Part shown: positions 24,255 through 37,628 of the stretch, piece after piece
How the letters are laid out: each line of letters begins with the position of its first letter
Numbering within the stretch: position 1 is the stretch's first letter
NCBI RefSeq assembly: GCF_902686445.1
Contig: NC_062225.1
Coordinates: forward strand, 94,620,173 to 94,684,172
Source: Sciurus carolinensis
Lineage: Eukaryota > Chordata > Mammalia > Rodentia > Sciuridae
Direction of reading: 5' to 3'
DNA: 64,000 nucleotides
Position numbers and translations under genes: made by a program
The notes under the pieces: model-generated
Seen by the model: the letters and a program-made list of their open reading frames with translations, nothing else
Told to the model about the DNA's origin: nothing
Databases searched by the model: none

Positions 24255-24380
24255 GAAGCCCTGTAGGAGCACAGTGTGGGTGAAAGTGGCTGAGGGCTAT
24301 GAGGTCACCTTCCCTGTCTCCAAGGCCTTAGAGATGCTGCAGCTTGGAAAGTGTGGAGTCTGTTTGCCTTTGAACATGAG
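24255..24380 (+). other. Exon-like segment (weak candidate), 126 bp
   Basis: A pyrimidine-rich acceptor (CTTTCTTTGCTCCTCTAG) precedes and a consensus donor (ATGAG|GTGAGC) follows a 126 bp open segment. Read in the open frame it contains VWVKVAEGYEVTFPVSKALE. Joined to a second acceptor at 24721-24723, the frame stays open to a TGA at 24815-24817. The protein is not recognised, and no first exon was identified. Chance remains likely. Confidence 0.25.
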
Positions 24381-27300
24381 GTGAGCCCCTACCTTGCTTT
24401 CTGTGTTGTTCCCGGGCCTGAGCTTAAGTTAATGTCAGCATGGCCTCACCAGTATTCAGACCAGCTGTCTTCAGTGCACCAGGAGCAGTAGGAGGCAGAG
24501 ATGACTTTCAGATGTCAGAAAAAAGGCCCATGGGAACATGGAGATTTGTTCTGACAGAGAACCTAGATGACAAAAGTCTTGACTTCTTTTCAAACTTTAA
24601 AACACCAAAAGGAGATGCTTTGAGATGTCTCAGGTCACAAACCCAAGACAGCAGGACCAGGCTTTTCAGTAAGTGTTCTGCAGCAGACAGGAGCTAATCA
24701 TGTTTGTTCTCTTTACTGCTCAGGAAACAGACCTTACTGGTGACAAGAAGACCCCTTGATGTTGTGGATGACTTGCAACCCCTGGCCATTTGTGCAGTGT
24801 GCCCCAAGGACACATGACTGCTGCTTTTCGAGGAATCGAGCATCCTGCTGACAAAGCTTGCTGACTACAGAAGGGTTGATGGGAGACATGTCAAGGGCAT
24901 CTTTTTGATTGACTTGGTGACAAAGAGATGCTACAATACATGACAATAGATGACAATGTCTTCATTTTTTTTGAAACAAAAAGGAGAAAGCCATGAAAAT
25001 CAAGCACGTGTGGCATGGTTTTATTCCTTTTGACTGATTGACTCCATGTGAAGTTCTGTAACCACCAGGAAGCTTTCTGCTTCAATGCTGTGTCTAACAG
25101 CAGACACACTTGGTCTCTAAAGCTTCACTGCAGACTACAAAGCACCACTCACTACCATCTGAATTTTCCCAAACAGCATGACTGATGGTCTTCTTCTGTG
25201 AGTCAGAAAGCACATTCAGAATCCCTCCAGGGCAACAGGGTCATTCTGTCGGTGCCACTCCTTCCTGCTAGGTGGTAGTCATGTGGAAGGACACGGTGGA
25301 AGATACACGGAAGCAAAGGTATTGCTGAGTAAAGCAATACCTTTATTGTCCCTGAACGGTTTCCTTGAGAGTTGGAGAAGAGTCTTGGGGTCCTCTTGTC
25401 AGGTCTGAAGTGGTATTCCCAGGTATAATTCAAGAAGTGCCCCCATTCTCATCTGCAGAGGAGAGACTCCTGGCCCCACAAGCATGGGCACCTGGAACGG
25501 GAGCTCTTCACGGCCTGGTGTCCAGTCCAGTGCTCACTGCACACACCATGGAATCAGCTGAATTTGGCACAGTTCCCTCTGTGGAGAGCATGTTTTGCAG
25601 GCAGGGATGGCATCTGGTTGTGGGGAGACTCTGGGATCTGCATGTTCATGGGAGCTACAGGAGCCCTGACTTAACACACTCAGGGAAAAGGGATCACAGA
25701 TTCAGAACCTTCTAAGGGAATCTTCTATCCATGAGAACCAGAAGAGAATTTGTGACCTAGTCAACTCTTTGAAAGCTTACCATGTTTTATCAAAATGTAT
25801 CTCCAAAACCAAAATTACTCAAGGGAAAAATATGGGAAGAAATGGGTCTCTCAGTGGTAACATTTTGTAACATCTTAATATATTTGTGTACTTGCGTAAG
25901 AATGTGTTCTGTCTGTGCCTGATTCATCGTGAGAGCAGACCTCTGCATCTCAGTTGCTAGTCCCTGGGAGTTTCACTTTACCTCATTTGTCTATCAGCCT
26001 ATCAGTTCCATTGTAAATCACTTTCTCCTTTCTCATCTTGTGACTGCAGTGGAATGTTGGCCACTCTGCAGGGTGCTCAGTCCTATGGTGTGTTTCCACG
26101 TGGTCCCAGGTGAGAGTTCCTGGGGTTTGCCCTCCACAGTGTTGAGAAGCCACACACTACTTGAGAACTGTGCCCTGGTCATTGCTCTGTAGTGCTGCTG
26201 TTTTGCCATTCACTGTATTTCATTTAGTTTGGAGGACATCAAAGGTGAGATCTTTCATGTACCTGTGTCTCTCATTTTCAGATGTCCTACTAATTTTATA
26301 TGTGAATGCTTTAACTGAACCCTTCATGTCTTTCTGCTGTCAGAACAGAATGACTGGCAGCTGAGGTCACACTCACCTTTCATATAATGGATGAAAAATA
26401 TGGAAACCTATTGGTTTCTGCTTGAAGCCCCCAACATCTTCCAGAATCATCTGCATTTTCAGTGGTGGCATGGGAAAGAGAGGAAATTCAAACTGACATT
26501 GGAGTGAACCCTGGAAACGAATACCACAGGGGAGGCCTAGGGAGTGTATAGTAGGTGTATCAGTCCAGAGGAAGCAAGCTGGCTGCCTTGCCCCTGCAGA
26601 TGCATGCCTCAGCTGCATGTGCAGGCATGTGGCTGAGGTAGACACCGTGTCCTAGCCCCATTGCTGCCCATGGTGACCTAAAACAATGCCACAGAGTTGC
26701 TGGAGACATTTCTAGTAGTTCTCCTCTGCACACACTTGCAACCAGAGTGCAATATTTTATGCTCTGTATTAAAGAAATAAAGTGTAGTTTTCATCTGATC
26801 TCCATCTGTAAGTTTGAACAAGATGAAACTTTCCTGAAGGGAGAATGTGCTCATTGTAATCCATAATTCCTCCAGTGTGTGTTTCTGCCTTGCCTCTGGA
26901 ATGTTGCCTTCTCAGGTTACCAGCAGCAGTGGAGCATCCCCAGTCTTGGCCTCCTGGAGATATGCTGCAGTGAAAACCATATGAATATTTAGCACTCAAT
27001 CTTCTACTGTTTCATCTATCTTTTGCTTTAAAAATATTTTATGTTTTACTAATATTATCACTGGAAATCGGGCATCCAGATAAAAATGAAGGCAGTTTGT
27101 ACCTTTCTCCTTGGCTCTCAGGGAGCTCTGCTATTTGGGGCAGGCAGGTGAGGGAGCCTGTGCTCTTGCTGCACTGACCAAGTCAGTTGGTTTCTTTTCA
27201 GCCTTGCAACAGCTATGCCGCATCTATATCAGACCCACAGTCAGGCCTCTTGAGGAGAGTGAGTGCCTCAGCTCTGTATTTTCATGAAGAACCAGCCACG

Positions 27301-29965
27301 CGTAGGGTGCTGTAGAATGAAGCCTCGTGGCACCCATGGCCATCTGACAGCAGTCACCATGCCTTTCAGTTACATCTTGAAACTTCTGGAGAGCGAGAAG
27401 CAATAAAGTTACACACAATGGCTAGCTTATTAGATACATTTATATAAAATGTACATGTTTCAGATTGAATATTGAACAAGTACAAAATTGAATGTCTGGG
27501 CTTGCTGCTTGTAGGCCTGGCCTTGGGAGTAGCAGACAAGTCACAGAAGCAACAGGAAGTGTGCCGCCTCCCTCATCACCTCTGCAGCTGTGCCTCAGAT
27601 TCCTGAGTGACTGTCATCTTTGGGTTATCATTTTCAAAATAGTCACTAACTTTGGAACCACTCCAAAGAGGAGAATACATTAAGCCATTAATAATGATTC
27701 ACCTTTGAGTGAAAAGGGAGTCTTCATTAACCCTTCCTGATGATCATTCCTTCCCTCACTTTAGTTCCACCTTCTGAGGATAACTGTGTCAGAGCTACTG
27801 AGGGCACTTGTTACTGTTAGTGCTCAGTCTTGCATTTTCACTCTTGCCCTCAATTTGGGCAACTTAGGGTGCTTCCTCCCCGATGGGGGCAACCTTGAGG
27901 TCAGGATGCAGGAGTTGGAAGTTTCTGGACATGAGGGACTTGTGGTTTACCTGAAGAGTTGTGAATTGAGGCATCTGTTTCAGTCTTGTGTTGGGTTTTC
28001 CTACAGCTGTCTGTTCAAAACCTCTGCATCTTCCTTTGAGATTCACCACTAATCACTATATAAAAAAGCTCCTCTTGCACAAAGGCCATTCGTGTGTTCT
28101 GTGCAGGGACATGTGCATGTGCTGCCCTGTTTTGACATAGTTGCCCCTGATTGCTTTGACTGGGATTCCAGTGACTCATGCACACCTACAAATAGCTTTC
28201 CACTCTTGGCTGAAGGACAAACAATGCCTGCTTTTTAGTACTAGATGGTTCATGGCAGCTCAGAACACACTTGTGAGAGCTTAGATGTGGCCTTGTGTGA
28301 AAGGCACTGGCTTGTATCCCTGGTTGGCTTCAGGGATGCAGAATAGCTGGGCTGGTGTTCCAAGGTGACCAGCTGCAGCACTCAGTCCTCTGGTACACTG
28401 CACAACTCCAATTCTAGGGCACTTGTCTGATTTTTTGTTTTGTTTTTATATTTCTTCATAAGAGCTCATTTTTAATATTTGGGTTTTCTACAGTATATAA
28501 TGTTATATGAGAGAGCTTATATCTAATATTTCACAGTTAGGTAAAAAGCTCATTCCTACTCTAACAATCATCATTCTGATCAGAAAGCCCTTTTTCTGTT
28601 TAGAGTAAGTTACAAAACAAGAATAAAAACAATGCACAACATCATTATTAGTAAGTCCCAAGGCTTCAAAGCCCCTTCCACTGCCTGGAGTCACTGAACT
28701 GCCTGAGTGTCTGCACATGGCAAGATATGAGCCTTACCTGCACAGACGCTAGGCAGAAGCAGGGAAAGCCTCTGCAGGCTTGCACATGCTCACGCGTGTC
28801 AGGTGGTGTACCTCCAGGGCCGTGGCAGCACAGTAACACAGTGGTACTTTTGCTTGGAAAGGTAAGCCGTGTACACAGTGGTGTCCTGTCCTGGGCGCCC
28901 TCTGCTCACGTTTGCTGGTACAGGACAAGAGAGGATGGCCGCACATCTGCTATAGACTTAAAACAGATTCTAGAGAGCACCAAGAAGAGAGAAGAGTCGT
29001 CATGTGGTTTCATGTGAAATTAGCAGACAGCTAATTTCAGAGTCAGTCTATGGCCCCCTTCAGGGGGCCTCCCCCTGCCTCTGCAGGATGGCACTTGATA
29101 AACACACCTTCCTTGTAAGTTGTTGGTGTTAAGAGGCAGAATTGGCATCTAACTTTTGCAAATGGAGGTTGTGAGGTAATGGTGACTTCAAACCAAGAGG
29201 TCTGGGAATTCAAAGGAGGGTGCTCTTCAGGTAGGAGCAGTGTTAAAAATCTCTGTATTAAAAAGTTAGGTGATGGTAGTCAGTATATTTTCTTTCTCCT
29301 CAAGGTCTCCAGAGGTCACAGAGAATCTGTAAAATGTTGGAAGACTTTCAAGATTACTAATTCACGGATGAACAGACTGAGGCCCTGTGAGGGCTGTGAC
29401 CTTTACACTGAGAGGTAGACATGCCCACCCACACTTGCTGGGCCCTCCTCTTGTCCACTGACTGTCACAGACTCCCTCCCTGCTCTTCTCCTGAAAGAGA
29501 CACTTCAGAAGCTATTATGTAGAACTCATTCTGTAAATAAGGTTTTAAAATCTTAAATTTTAGAACCAAACTACTTATCTTTAATGCTCAGAGCGAAAAA
29601 GGTTGCAACTAATCAGAAGGGAACATAAGTGGGGTTGTCCTAAAACAGACACAGGCAATATTTACAGGCAGGTAGCTTCTGGTAAACATGTTGTCTCTTC
29701 TCTTGACTCTCCTGGAGCCAGTGCAGCGCTGCTTATAAACTGCCTCTGCCTCCTGGGAGGAGTCTCTTCCCTTTTGACAAGTAGATGCCGGTTCTGCCTC
29801 TCACCAGGGTTCACCTCCCCTGTCCTCTGTGCCATCTCTTTCCCAAGACCCAGTGCTCTTAGCACTGCAGCCTCCCGTAGCTTGCACTGTGTCTCAGAAC
29901 CTGTCTGAGCCTTCTCCATCACCAAGGAACCATGCTAGGATCACACATCTCTTCTCAATAATGGC
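24381..29965. other. Intergenic sequence, no assignable gene
   Basis: About 5.5 kb of mostly unique DNA. Besides the exon-like join described at 24255, there is a perfect hairpin at 25315-25344 and two AATAAA words near 26774 and 27404 without an identified transcript. Short open frames occur at chance level on both strands and none shows a recognisable domain. Confidence 0.45.
25315..25344. repeat. Perfect 12-bp inverted repeat with 6-nt loop
   Basis: AAAGGTATTGCT, loop GAGTAA, AGCAATACCTTT. The stem is perfect and does not extend beyond 12 bp. Confidence 0.85.
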
Positions 29966-30180
29966 TTCTGCTTTGGTTTGAAGGTATGTCCCCTTCAAAA
30001 CCCATGTGAAACTTAATAGTGTCTGTGACAGTATTAAGGGGTGGTACCTGTAAGAGGTGATATCTCCCTCATGAGTGGGTTGGGGCCACTTTGAGAGTGA
30101 GTTCAGAAGAGAGGAAGAGCTGCTCTTGAACCAGGTACCCAAGGTGACTGCTGCTCCAAGGCACGTGACCACACTGAGAC
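29966..30180 (+). mobile_element. MaLR-type LTR fragment, diverged
   Basis: TTTGGTTTGAAGGTATGTCC, then CAGTATTAAGGGGTGGTACC and AAGAGGTGATATCTCCCTCA, follow the order of a common mammalian LTR of MaLR type. Only the 5' portion is recognisable. The family name is uncertain. Confidence 0.4.
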
Positions 30181-30221
30181 ACTTCTGCTCCTTCCTCCCA
30201 CAACCCTGATGGGCATGGGTT

Positions 30222-30265
30222 GCCCCTCTCCCTGAGTAGTCAGCCCCTCTCCCTGAGTAGTCAGT
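30222..30265. repeat. Tandem duplication of 21 bp
   Basis: CCCCTCTCCCTGAGTAGTCAG occurs twice back to back. Recent local duplication. Confidence 0.85.
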
Positions 30266-31367
30266 GAATGTTGGATTGCTGTGCCAGTGTTTGTTTACTT
30301 TAACAAGAATGCATGGTCCTCAGTATGGCACAGAAGTTCACTGTAGCTGCAGAACTGCAGTGCAGCGAGTGCCCTGTGAGCCAGGATGTGTGTGGTAACC
30401 TTGAGGCAGCCTGCTCAAGTCCAGCATCCCTTCCCATGTAGGGAAGGGACTGTTTGCTTGTGCGGTGTTTGGCGTGTTAAATACACAATCCTTAGGAAGA
30501 AAGAAAATGTGCTACAGATTTAGAAAGCCCTCTTTCTTCAGTTTTGCATTTGCATTTCAAGTGCATGTGTTTGCTTTATCATGACATTTTGAAACTATTT
30601 GAAGGAGTATCAAAAGTTTAATTCAGAAAACTTTGAAGAACTACTCTGCAACAAAAATCTAGTTACTCTTATCTTAAATGTAAGATTGTGAAGCAAACAT
30701 CTACGAAAACATCTTTAACCACCTTTGATGTTTAAGTTCAACAAACTTTGGTTTGTGGAGTTGTGGCAGAATATTGCATTGCCAGTGCTTTTCTGAAAGG
30801 GACCCTGAAACAGACTTAAAAAGAACAGGACCAAGAGAAGCAAGGGAGACACTGAGTTAATCACCGTGCAGCATGCCCAGGAAAATCCAGTGCACCCTGT
30901 AATACAAAAAGTTCTTCCCTCGGGGGCCATTATGTCTCTTAGAACTAATCTCATACTAATGTCTAGGAATGTGGACACTTCACAATGTCAGGTGAATCTG
31001 ACCCCCAGCATGACCCAGGAATGTGGTCATAGGGAAGCTGAGATTCAAAATACCATGTTATTGTCCTAAAACCATACCCTCAACAATTACCCTGCTCAAC
31101 AATTTTATAATCTATAAACAACGATTTCTGTTCACATGAGGCTCACTGAGGCTCATTGTGCCTCTTTAGCTTTTCAGACAAGTTTATAATCCCAATCCCA
31201 ATCTATGAGAAAGAGAACCATGTAAGTCAGAGGAGAGGGAGAACAGCTTGGGAATCTCACTTTAAAAGGTAGCCTGCCTGTTTTTCAGAACACCATCTCT
31301 GAGGTCATTTCCTTAGAGCTGCCCATCTGCAAGGTGAATGTGTCTTTCAATGTTAGGGATTTCATGT
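30266..31367. other. Intergenic sequence, nothing assignable
   Basis: No gene or repeat recognised. Confidence 0.4.
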
Positions 31368-31770
31368 ACTGTTTTTGTCAGTTTTCTCACTTCTATGACC
31401 AAAAGACCTGACAAGAACAATGTAGAGGAGGAAAATTTTATTTGGAGCTCACAGTTTCAGAGGTCTCAGTTCATACATGACTAACTGCATAGCTCTGGGT
31501 CCCAGGTGAGGTGGGACATGATGGAAGAAGGGCAGAGCAGAGAAAAGCAGCTCAGGAAATGGCAATCAGGAAGCCTAGAGAGCTTTGCTCAGCAGGGATA
31601 AAATAGAAACCCCCAGGGACCCACCTGCTCCAGTCACCTCCCACCTGCCTACCACCCAGCAAATCCATTCAAGTGGATCAGTGTTCTGATGAGGTTAAGG
31701 CTCTCACAACCCAATCATCTCACCTCTGAGCTTTCTTGTATTGTCTCGCACTAATAACATGTAAAATGCA
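31368..31770 (-). mobile_element. MaLR LTR, antisense, same family as 12257-15003
   Basis: On the plus strand the words AGAGGAGGAAAATTTTATTT, GTTTCAGAGGTCTCAGTTCA, CTCACAACCCAATCATCTCA and CTTGTATTGTCTCGCACTAA form the reverse complement of the LTR body. For example, GAGGTGAAATGATCAGATCATGAG is found in the 5' LTR near 12320. It appears to be a solo LTR. Confidence 0.6.
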
Positions 31771-32631
31771 GGAAATTAATCCTGTTGTACCCAGAATATC
31801 TGTGAGGTGACTCCCTACTTTTTAATAGATAATATTAAACATTACCATAGTTCATTAACAAGCACATTTATGAGAGCGAGCTGGCCAATGAGTGTGTTGA
31901 CCAAAGAGAGCTGGCAATCGAGACTTTCAGCTAGCTCCCTAGATGTTCACATGCTCAGCAGCTGCTGACCACACCTGCAGTGCTGCCACAGAGAGGCTGA
32001 CTTAAATATCTGTAGCTCTGTCTACATTCCTGATTAGTTCGCAAAACTTACTGACAAATGTGTATAAGATATGGGAAACCCTAAGAGGTGAAGGGAACTA
32101 TGTGGCCTCTTGACCATTATGACTGGTTCTTTGAGAAAGTGCTCAGACATGTTCCTGACCTCACTCCACCTAGGAGTGAAGTTCTTATGTTGTTTTAGAT
32201 GATAGCAGACAGATTTTCCCTCTTCCTTCCTGTGGGATGAGGAAAGGTGTCCCAGCAGTTGGCTTTCGTGCAACTTCATGACACTGCTCAAGAAATCCCA
32301 GGTATTTGCCCTTATGAACTTCTCATTTCTGGTTCTGGGTTATTTTCATACTGTTCTTCAGTTTCATCTTTTCCCAGAAATTGAGGCCCATTAGATGTAT
32401 CCTGGGCACCTCCCCAAAGTCAGAGTAATGCTCTGTACTGCTTCTGAGGTTCTAGGTGAAGGCATCGGGAAGTGATGCTGGGGTGGGGGTCAGTGGCAGA
32501 TTTTGAATCTCACTCAGAAGGTAGGATAGTATGATCACTGCTCTCAGGAATAGCATCACCCCCTCTCCAGGCTGGGACCCCACTGAGGGCAGGCTGGTAC
32601 AATTACAACCCTCAGGAACAGTATTGCCATA
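31771..32631. other. Intergenic sequence bordering satellite A
   Basis: Unique-looking sequence with no assignable element. A weak local duplication around TACAATTACAACCCTCAGGA and CACTGCTCTCAGGAATAGCA (about 32536-32626) occurs just before the satellite. Confidence 0.35.
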
Positions 32632-33469
32632 TTTTTATTATATCATCAGATGTGATAAAATAGCTGCATCCTGATATGATATCCATATTTTAGCATTAAG
32701 AACTGTCAAAATAGTTACTTTGTGGTCTTTAATACTGAGAAGATATCCATTTTATAGCATCAAAAACTGATGAAGTATATGCTTTGTGACCTTTAATCCT
32801 GATATGGTACCCATATTCTGGCATCAAAAACTGATAAAACAGCTGCATGTGGCCTTTAAAACTACTATGATGTTTCTATTAGAGCATCTAATATTGATTT
32901 GGTAGCTGCTCTGTATTCTTTAATATTAATATTATGATATTCATAATATAGCATGTAAAACTGATAATAGCTGCCCTGTGGCCTTTGTAACATAATATCT
33001 ATATTCTATCATCTTAATTAATATATTAGATGCCCTATTGTCTTTAATTCTAATGTCATATCTATAGTATAAAACTAATACTTTAGCTTCCCTGTGCCTT
33101 CAGTACTAATAAAACAACTGTAATGTTGCATTCAGTACTAAAGTAATAAGTGCCCCATGTCTTTTAATACTAGTATAATTTATACTATTGCATCTAAAAA
33201 ATGTAATGGCTATTCTTTGGATTTTAATATTGATATAATAGTCATACCATAGCATCTAAAGCTAATATAAAAACTGCATTGTGGTTTTGATGCTCTTTTG
33301 ATATCCATATAAAATTAATATATTAGCTTTTCAGTTTTCTTTAATGTTAATATAATATCCATGCCACAGCATCCAAAACTAATATGATAGCAGCTCTTTA
33401 TCCTTTTATACTAAAACAATGCCCATACTGTAGCACTAAAAGCTCATACAACATTTGCCCTGTGGCCTT

Positions 33470-33516
33470 TAATATATATAGATATATAAATATATCTATA
33501 TATATTTTTATATATA
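33470..33516. repeat. AT-rich microsatellite next to SINE
   Basis: TATATA-rich stretch with TATATCTATATATA words at the 3' side of the antisense SINE and continuous with satellite A sequence. Confidence 0.8.
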
Positions 33517-33715
33517 TGTACTAGGGATTGAACCCATGGATGATTCACCACTGAGTTACATCCCAGTGTTTTTAATTTTCTATTTAAAGACAGGGTCTTG
33601 CTAGGTTGCTTAGGGCCTTGCTAAGTTGCTGAGACTGGTCTCAAACTTGTGATCCTCCTACTTCAACCTCCCAAGTCATTGGGATTACAGGCATGTGCCA
33701 TTGCACCTGGTGAAT
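33517..33715 (-). mobile_element. Composite B1/ID SINE in satellite A
   Basis: The plus strand shows the ID part (GGGATTGAACCCATGGATGA, CACTGAGTTACATCCCAG), then AGACAGGGTCTTGCTAGGTT. The 7SL/B1-like part follows (TGATCCTCCTACTTCAACCT, GGGATTACAGGCATGTGCCA). This dimeric type is characteristic of squirrels. Confidence 0.85.
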
Positions 33716-35901
33716 ATTAATGTAATATGCAAATACTATTACATCTTTAACTAATGTAATAACTTTCCTATGGACTTCAATATAATATTCATATTATTGC
33801 ATCATAAACTAATATAACAGCTGCACTGTTTTTTAATATTAATGTAATATCCATGCTATATTCTTTTAAAACTAATATAATGGCTGTCCTATGGCCTTCA
33901 ATACTAATATGATATTCATATTATATCATCGTAAATGGCTATAATAGCTGCCCTGTGGACTTTAATATTAATCATAATATTTATGCTGTAGCATCTAAAC
34001 TAACATAATAGCTGTACTGTGGCCTTAATACTAAATAATATACATACTACAGAATCTAAAATAAGAACAATAGCTACCCTGATGCCTTTATTACTAATAT
34101 GATGTTAATAGTGTATTATCTGAAACTGATATAATAGCTTCCCTGAGGCTTTTAATACAAATAAGATATACATCCTTTATTATCTAAAATGGATGTAGTA
34201 TCTTCCTTGTGGCCTTTAATACTAATACAATATCCATACTATAGCTTCCAAAACTGATATACAGCCATCCTGTGACCATTAGTACTAATATGATAGCTGC
34301 CCTGTAGCCTTTAGTACTAATGTAATATCCTTATTATAACATCTAAAACTGATAAAATAGCTACCTATGGCATTTAATACTGATATGATATCCACACTAG
34401 AACACCTAAAACTGAAATAATAGCTGCTCTGTGACTTTTTAGTCCATACTAAATGTCCACAATGTCCATACTATAGCGTCTTAAACTGATATTAAAAGTA
34501 TTGTGTAACCTTTCATATCAATATAACCATAATGTTATATTAAAAACTGATAAAATAACTGTCCTGTGTCTTTTAATTCTAATATAATATCCATGTATAG
34601 CATCTAAAACTGACGTAAGAGTTGTCCTGTATTTTTTAATATTAATATAATATCCATACTTTGGCCTGTAAAAATAATGTAATATCTGCTCTGTGGCCTT
34701 TAATAAAATATAATTACCATACTCTAGCCTACAACAGCAGTATAATAACTTCCCTATAAACTTTAATACTAATATAATATCAATACTAGCATCTAAAACT
34801 AGTATAATAGCTGCCCTGTGTCCTTTAATATAATCTCTGTATTATAATATGTAAAACTAATGCAATAGCTGCCACCTGACCTTTAATATTAATATGAATT
34901 TTATAGTGTAGCATCTAATACTAATATAATAGCTGCCCTGTGTCTTTAGTACTAATATAAATTCCACAGTGTAGCACCAATTACTAATATAATACCTACC
35001 CTTTGGCTTTTAATTAGTAATATAATATGCGTACTATAGCATGCAAAACTAATGATATTTGCCCTGTTGATTTAATATTAAAATGATATCATACTTCAGC
35101 ATCTAAATCTAATATATAGCTGCTCTGGGACCTTTAATACTAATATGATATCCATACTGTGGCCTTGAAATTGATATAGTTTCCCTATGACCTTTAATAA
35201 GAATATGGTATCCATGCTATAGCATTGAAAACTATTATAGTTACTGTTCTGTGGCCTTTAATACTATATGATAGCCATAATATAGTATTGAAACTGGTTT
35301 AATAGTTGTGCTATGGCCTTTTATAGTAGTATGATATCCATATATAGCATCTAAAAGTAATAAAATAGCTGCCTGTGACTTAAATTACTAATATGATATA
35401 CAGATTATAGCATTTAAAACTAATGAAAGAGCTTCCATGTGACCTTTAATACTAATATATATATCCATACAATAACATTTAAAACTAAGGTAAGAGCTTC
35501 CCTTGGCCTTCATTACTAATATAATATCCTAATATAGCATCTAAAACTAGTACAATGGCTACTTTCTGGACAGCATCTTAAACTGATACATTGTTTTCCC
35601 TGTGTCCTTTAATACTAATATGTTATACATACTATAGCATGTAAAAAATATAGCTGCACTGTGAGTTGCAATAATAATATCCATTGTATATGATCTAAAA
35701 TTAATTAAATAGGTGCCTGTGGCCTTTTGCACTAATATCCATACAATAGTATCCAAATCCAATATATTAGCTGCCATGTGGTCTTTATTATTAATGATAT
35801 TCTATTATAGCTTCTATTATAATAGATGTCCTGTGACTTCTAATACCAATATGGTATTCATTCTGTGGCATCTAAAATTAATTTAATGACTACCACTTGG
35901 T

Positions 35902-37060
35902 CTTTTTTTTTTCTTTCAGATACTTTCATTTCTTCAAATTTGTTATCAGGAGTGACTGAAGTAAAAAAATATAATTGAATTCCATCATCATTGTCATCAT
36001 GGAAATGGCTTTAAGAGAAACCTGGTCAGATGAATATCATTTCTTCCCATTTTCAACCAGTACATAGTTGGCATTGATAAACAGCCAAGTATCCAGAATG
36101 CCCAAGAAATGTTATATAATACAACATACCTGTTCACAGGGGGGAAAAAAAGTCTAGGAAATAACTTCTGTGAACTTCTTGATTTCATAACAGGAGACAA
36201 GTACAAAAACAACACCCATGCCTCTGAGAACATTGGACCATGGGCCCTTGAAGAAAGCTTTGCCTCCTTCATCATGAGCAATCTTCCTCCAGCAGTCAGG
36301 CATGCCTATGTACATGATGTCAGTTCCTTTGCACCCTGACTGCATCATTATGTGGCAGCAAACAAGTATCAAATGGATAGGAAATCGACTCAGCAATGGC
36401 AGTGGCAAACTGTTCAGTCATCCAGCTATGCAGATGTAAGTATTTTGGGAATTTGAAAGCATTCCCTTTGCAGGGTCACAGATGCCAAAGTAGGCAGCTT
36501 GGTAGATGATAGTACCTACAAAGACACATAAAAGTTCTGGTACAGGCCTTCAATCCCATCAGATTTGTAGATGTTTACAGGCAGTCACCCTGGCCTTTGA
36601 ATTCTCTTTTAATTCCTGCTTTGCCCATATCAGCTGCTACATGGTTTTGGGAAAAATCAACAGGCTACACAAAACACAAGGATGTGACCCCTGCAGCGCC
36701 ACCTGATGACAGGTTCCCTGCAAGGTAGCACCAAGCTGGGTCCTCTTGTTCGCACCACCCAGGAAGATCTGCTTGTATTTATCTTTGAAGGAAATTAGAG
36801 ACCTTAGGTGGGGAAGTATCTGATGACATTGACCAAGTTACTTTGCCAGAAGGACAGGACTCCCTGCTGCTTGGGAATGAACCACACAGTCCATAATACC
36901 CTTGTGCTGCTTAGCTGCAGTGATTTGCTTGCTTGGTGATTTGCTTGGCCAGCTCAGTGGGCACTACCATAGTCTTGGAGATGGCTGAAGCCACTCCACC
37001 AACCAGGAAGTCCTTGATGAAGGACTCTGTCATGTTGGCAGAAGAGGAGGTGGGAGACTC
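35902..37060 (-). pseudogene. SLC25A5: SLC25A5 (ADP/ATP translocase 2) processed pseudogene
   Basis: The minus strand encodes an intronless, broken copy of the mitochondrial ADP/ATP carrier. The start is at 37033 (MTESFIKDFLVGGVASAISK). FKDKYKQIFLGGANKRTQ is near 36780. The C-terminal part is at about 36410-36160 ([38 protein letters not shown]). KGTDIMY together with the [12 protein letters not shown] pattern fits paralogue 2 better than SLC25A4 or SLC25A6. Stops and frameshifts occur throughout, and the RRRMMM signature region is damaged. The 3' UTR continues to an A-tail (T-run at about 35902-35912 on the plus strand). These are hallmarks of L1-mediated retroposition into satellite A, which continues on both sides. 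Confidence 0.9.
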
Positions 37061-37628
37061 CCTCTTGGTGTTTAATATTAACATAAGATCCATATGGCAG
37101 CTTTACAACTAATAATAGTAGCTTCTCTGTGACCTACAAAGTTAAAACTAATATCTAAACTAAAACTATTATAATATCTCCACTATGCATTTAATATTAA
37201 TGTTATGTCCATACTATAACATCTTAAGGTAATATTTAGCTGCCCTTAAAAACCAATATAACATGCATATTCTAGCATCTTAAATAATATATGCCTTGTA
37301 GCCTTTAATTCTAATGTAATATCCATAGTATACTATCTAAAAGTTCTGTAATAGTTGCTATGTGAACTTTAATATTAATATGCTATCTATAGTAAAACTA
37401 ATAAAATAGCTGCCATGTGGCCTTTAATATTATTATGATATCCAAATGATAGCATCTAAAACTAACTTCATTGGCTGCCAATTGGCCTTTAATTTTAATA
37501 TAATATCCATGCTGTGGCCTCTAAAACTGATATTGTAGTTTCCCTGTGGTCTTTAATACAAATATGATAAAATAATACAGTGTCAAAAAATGAACATAAT
37601 AACTGGGCTATATATATAATATAATATA

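Noticed and set aside
26774..26779. AATAAA as the end of a gene
   Set aside because: No transcript or coding exon could be linked to it; the word is common by chance in AT-rich DNA.
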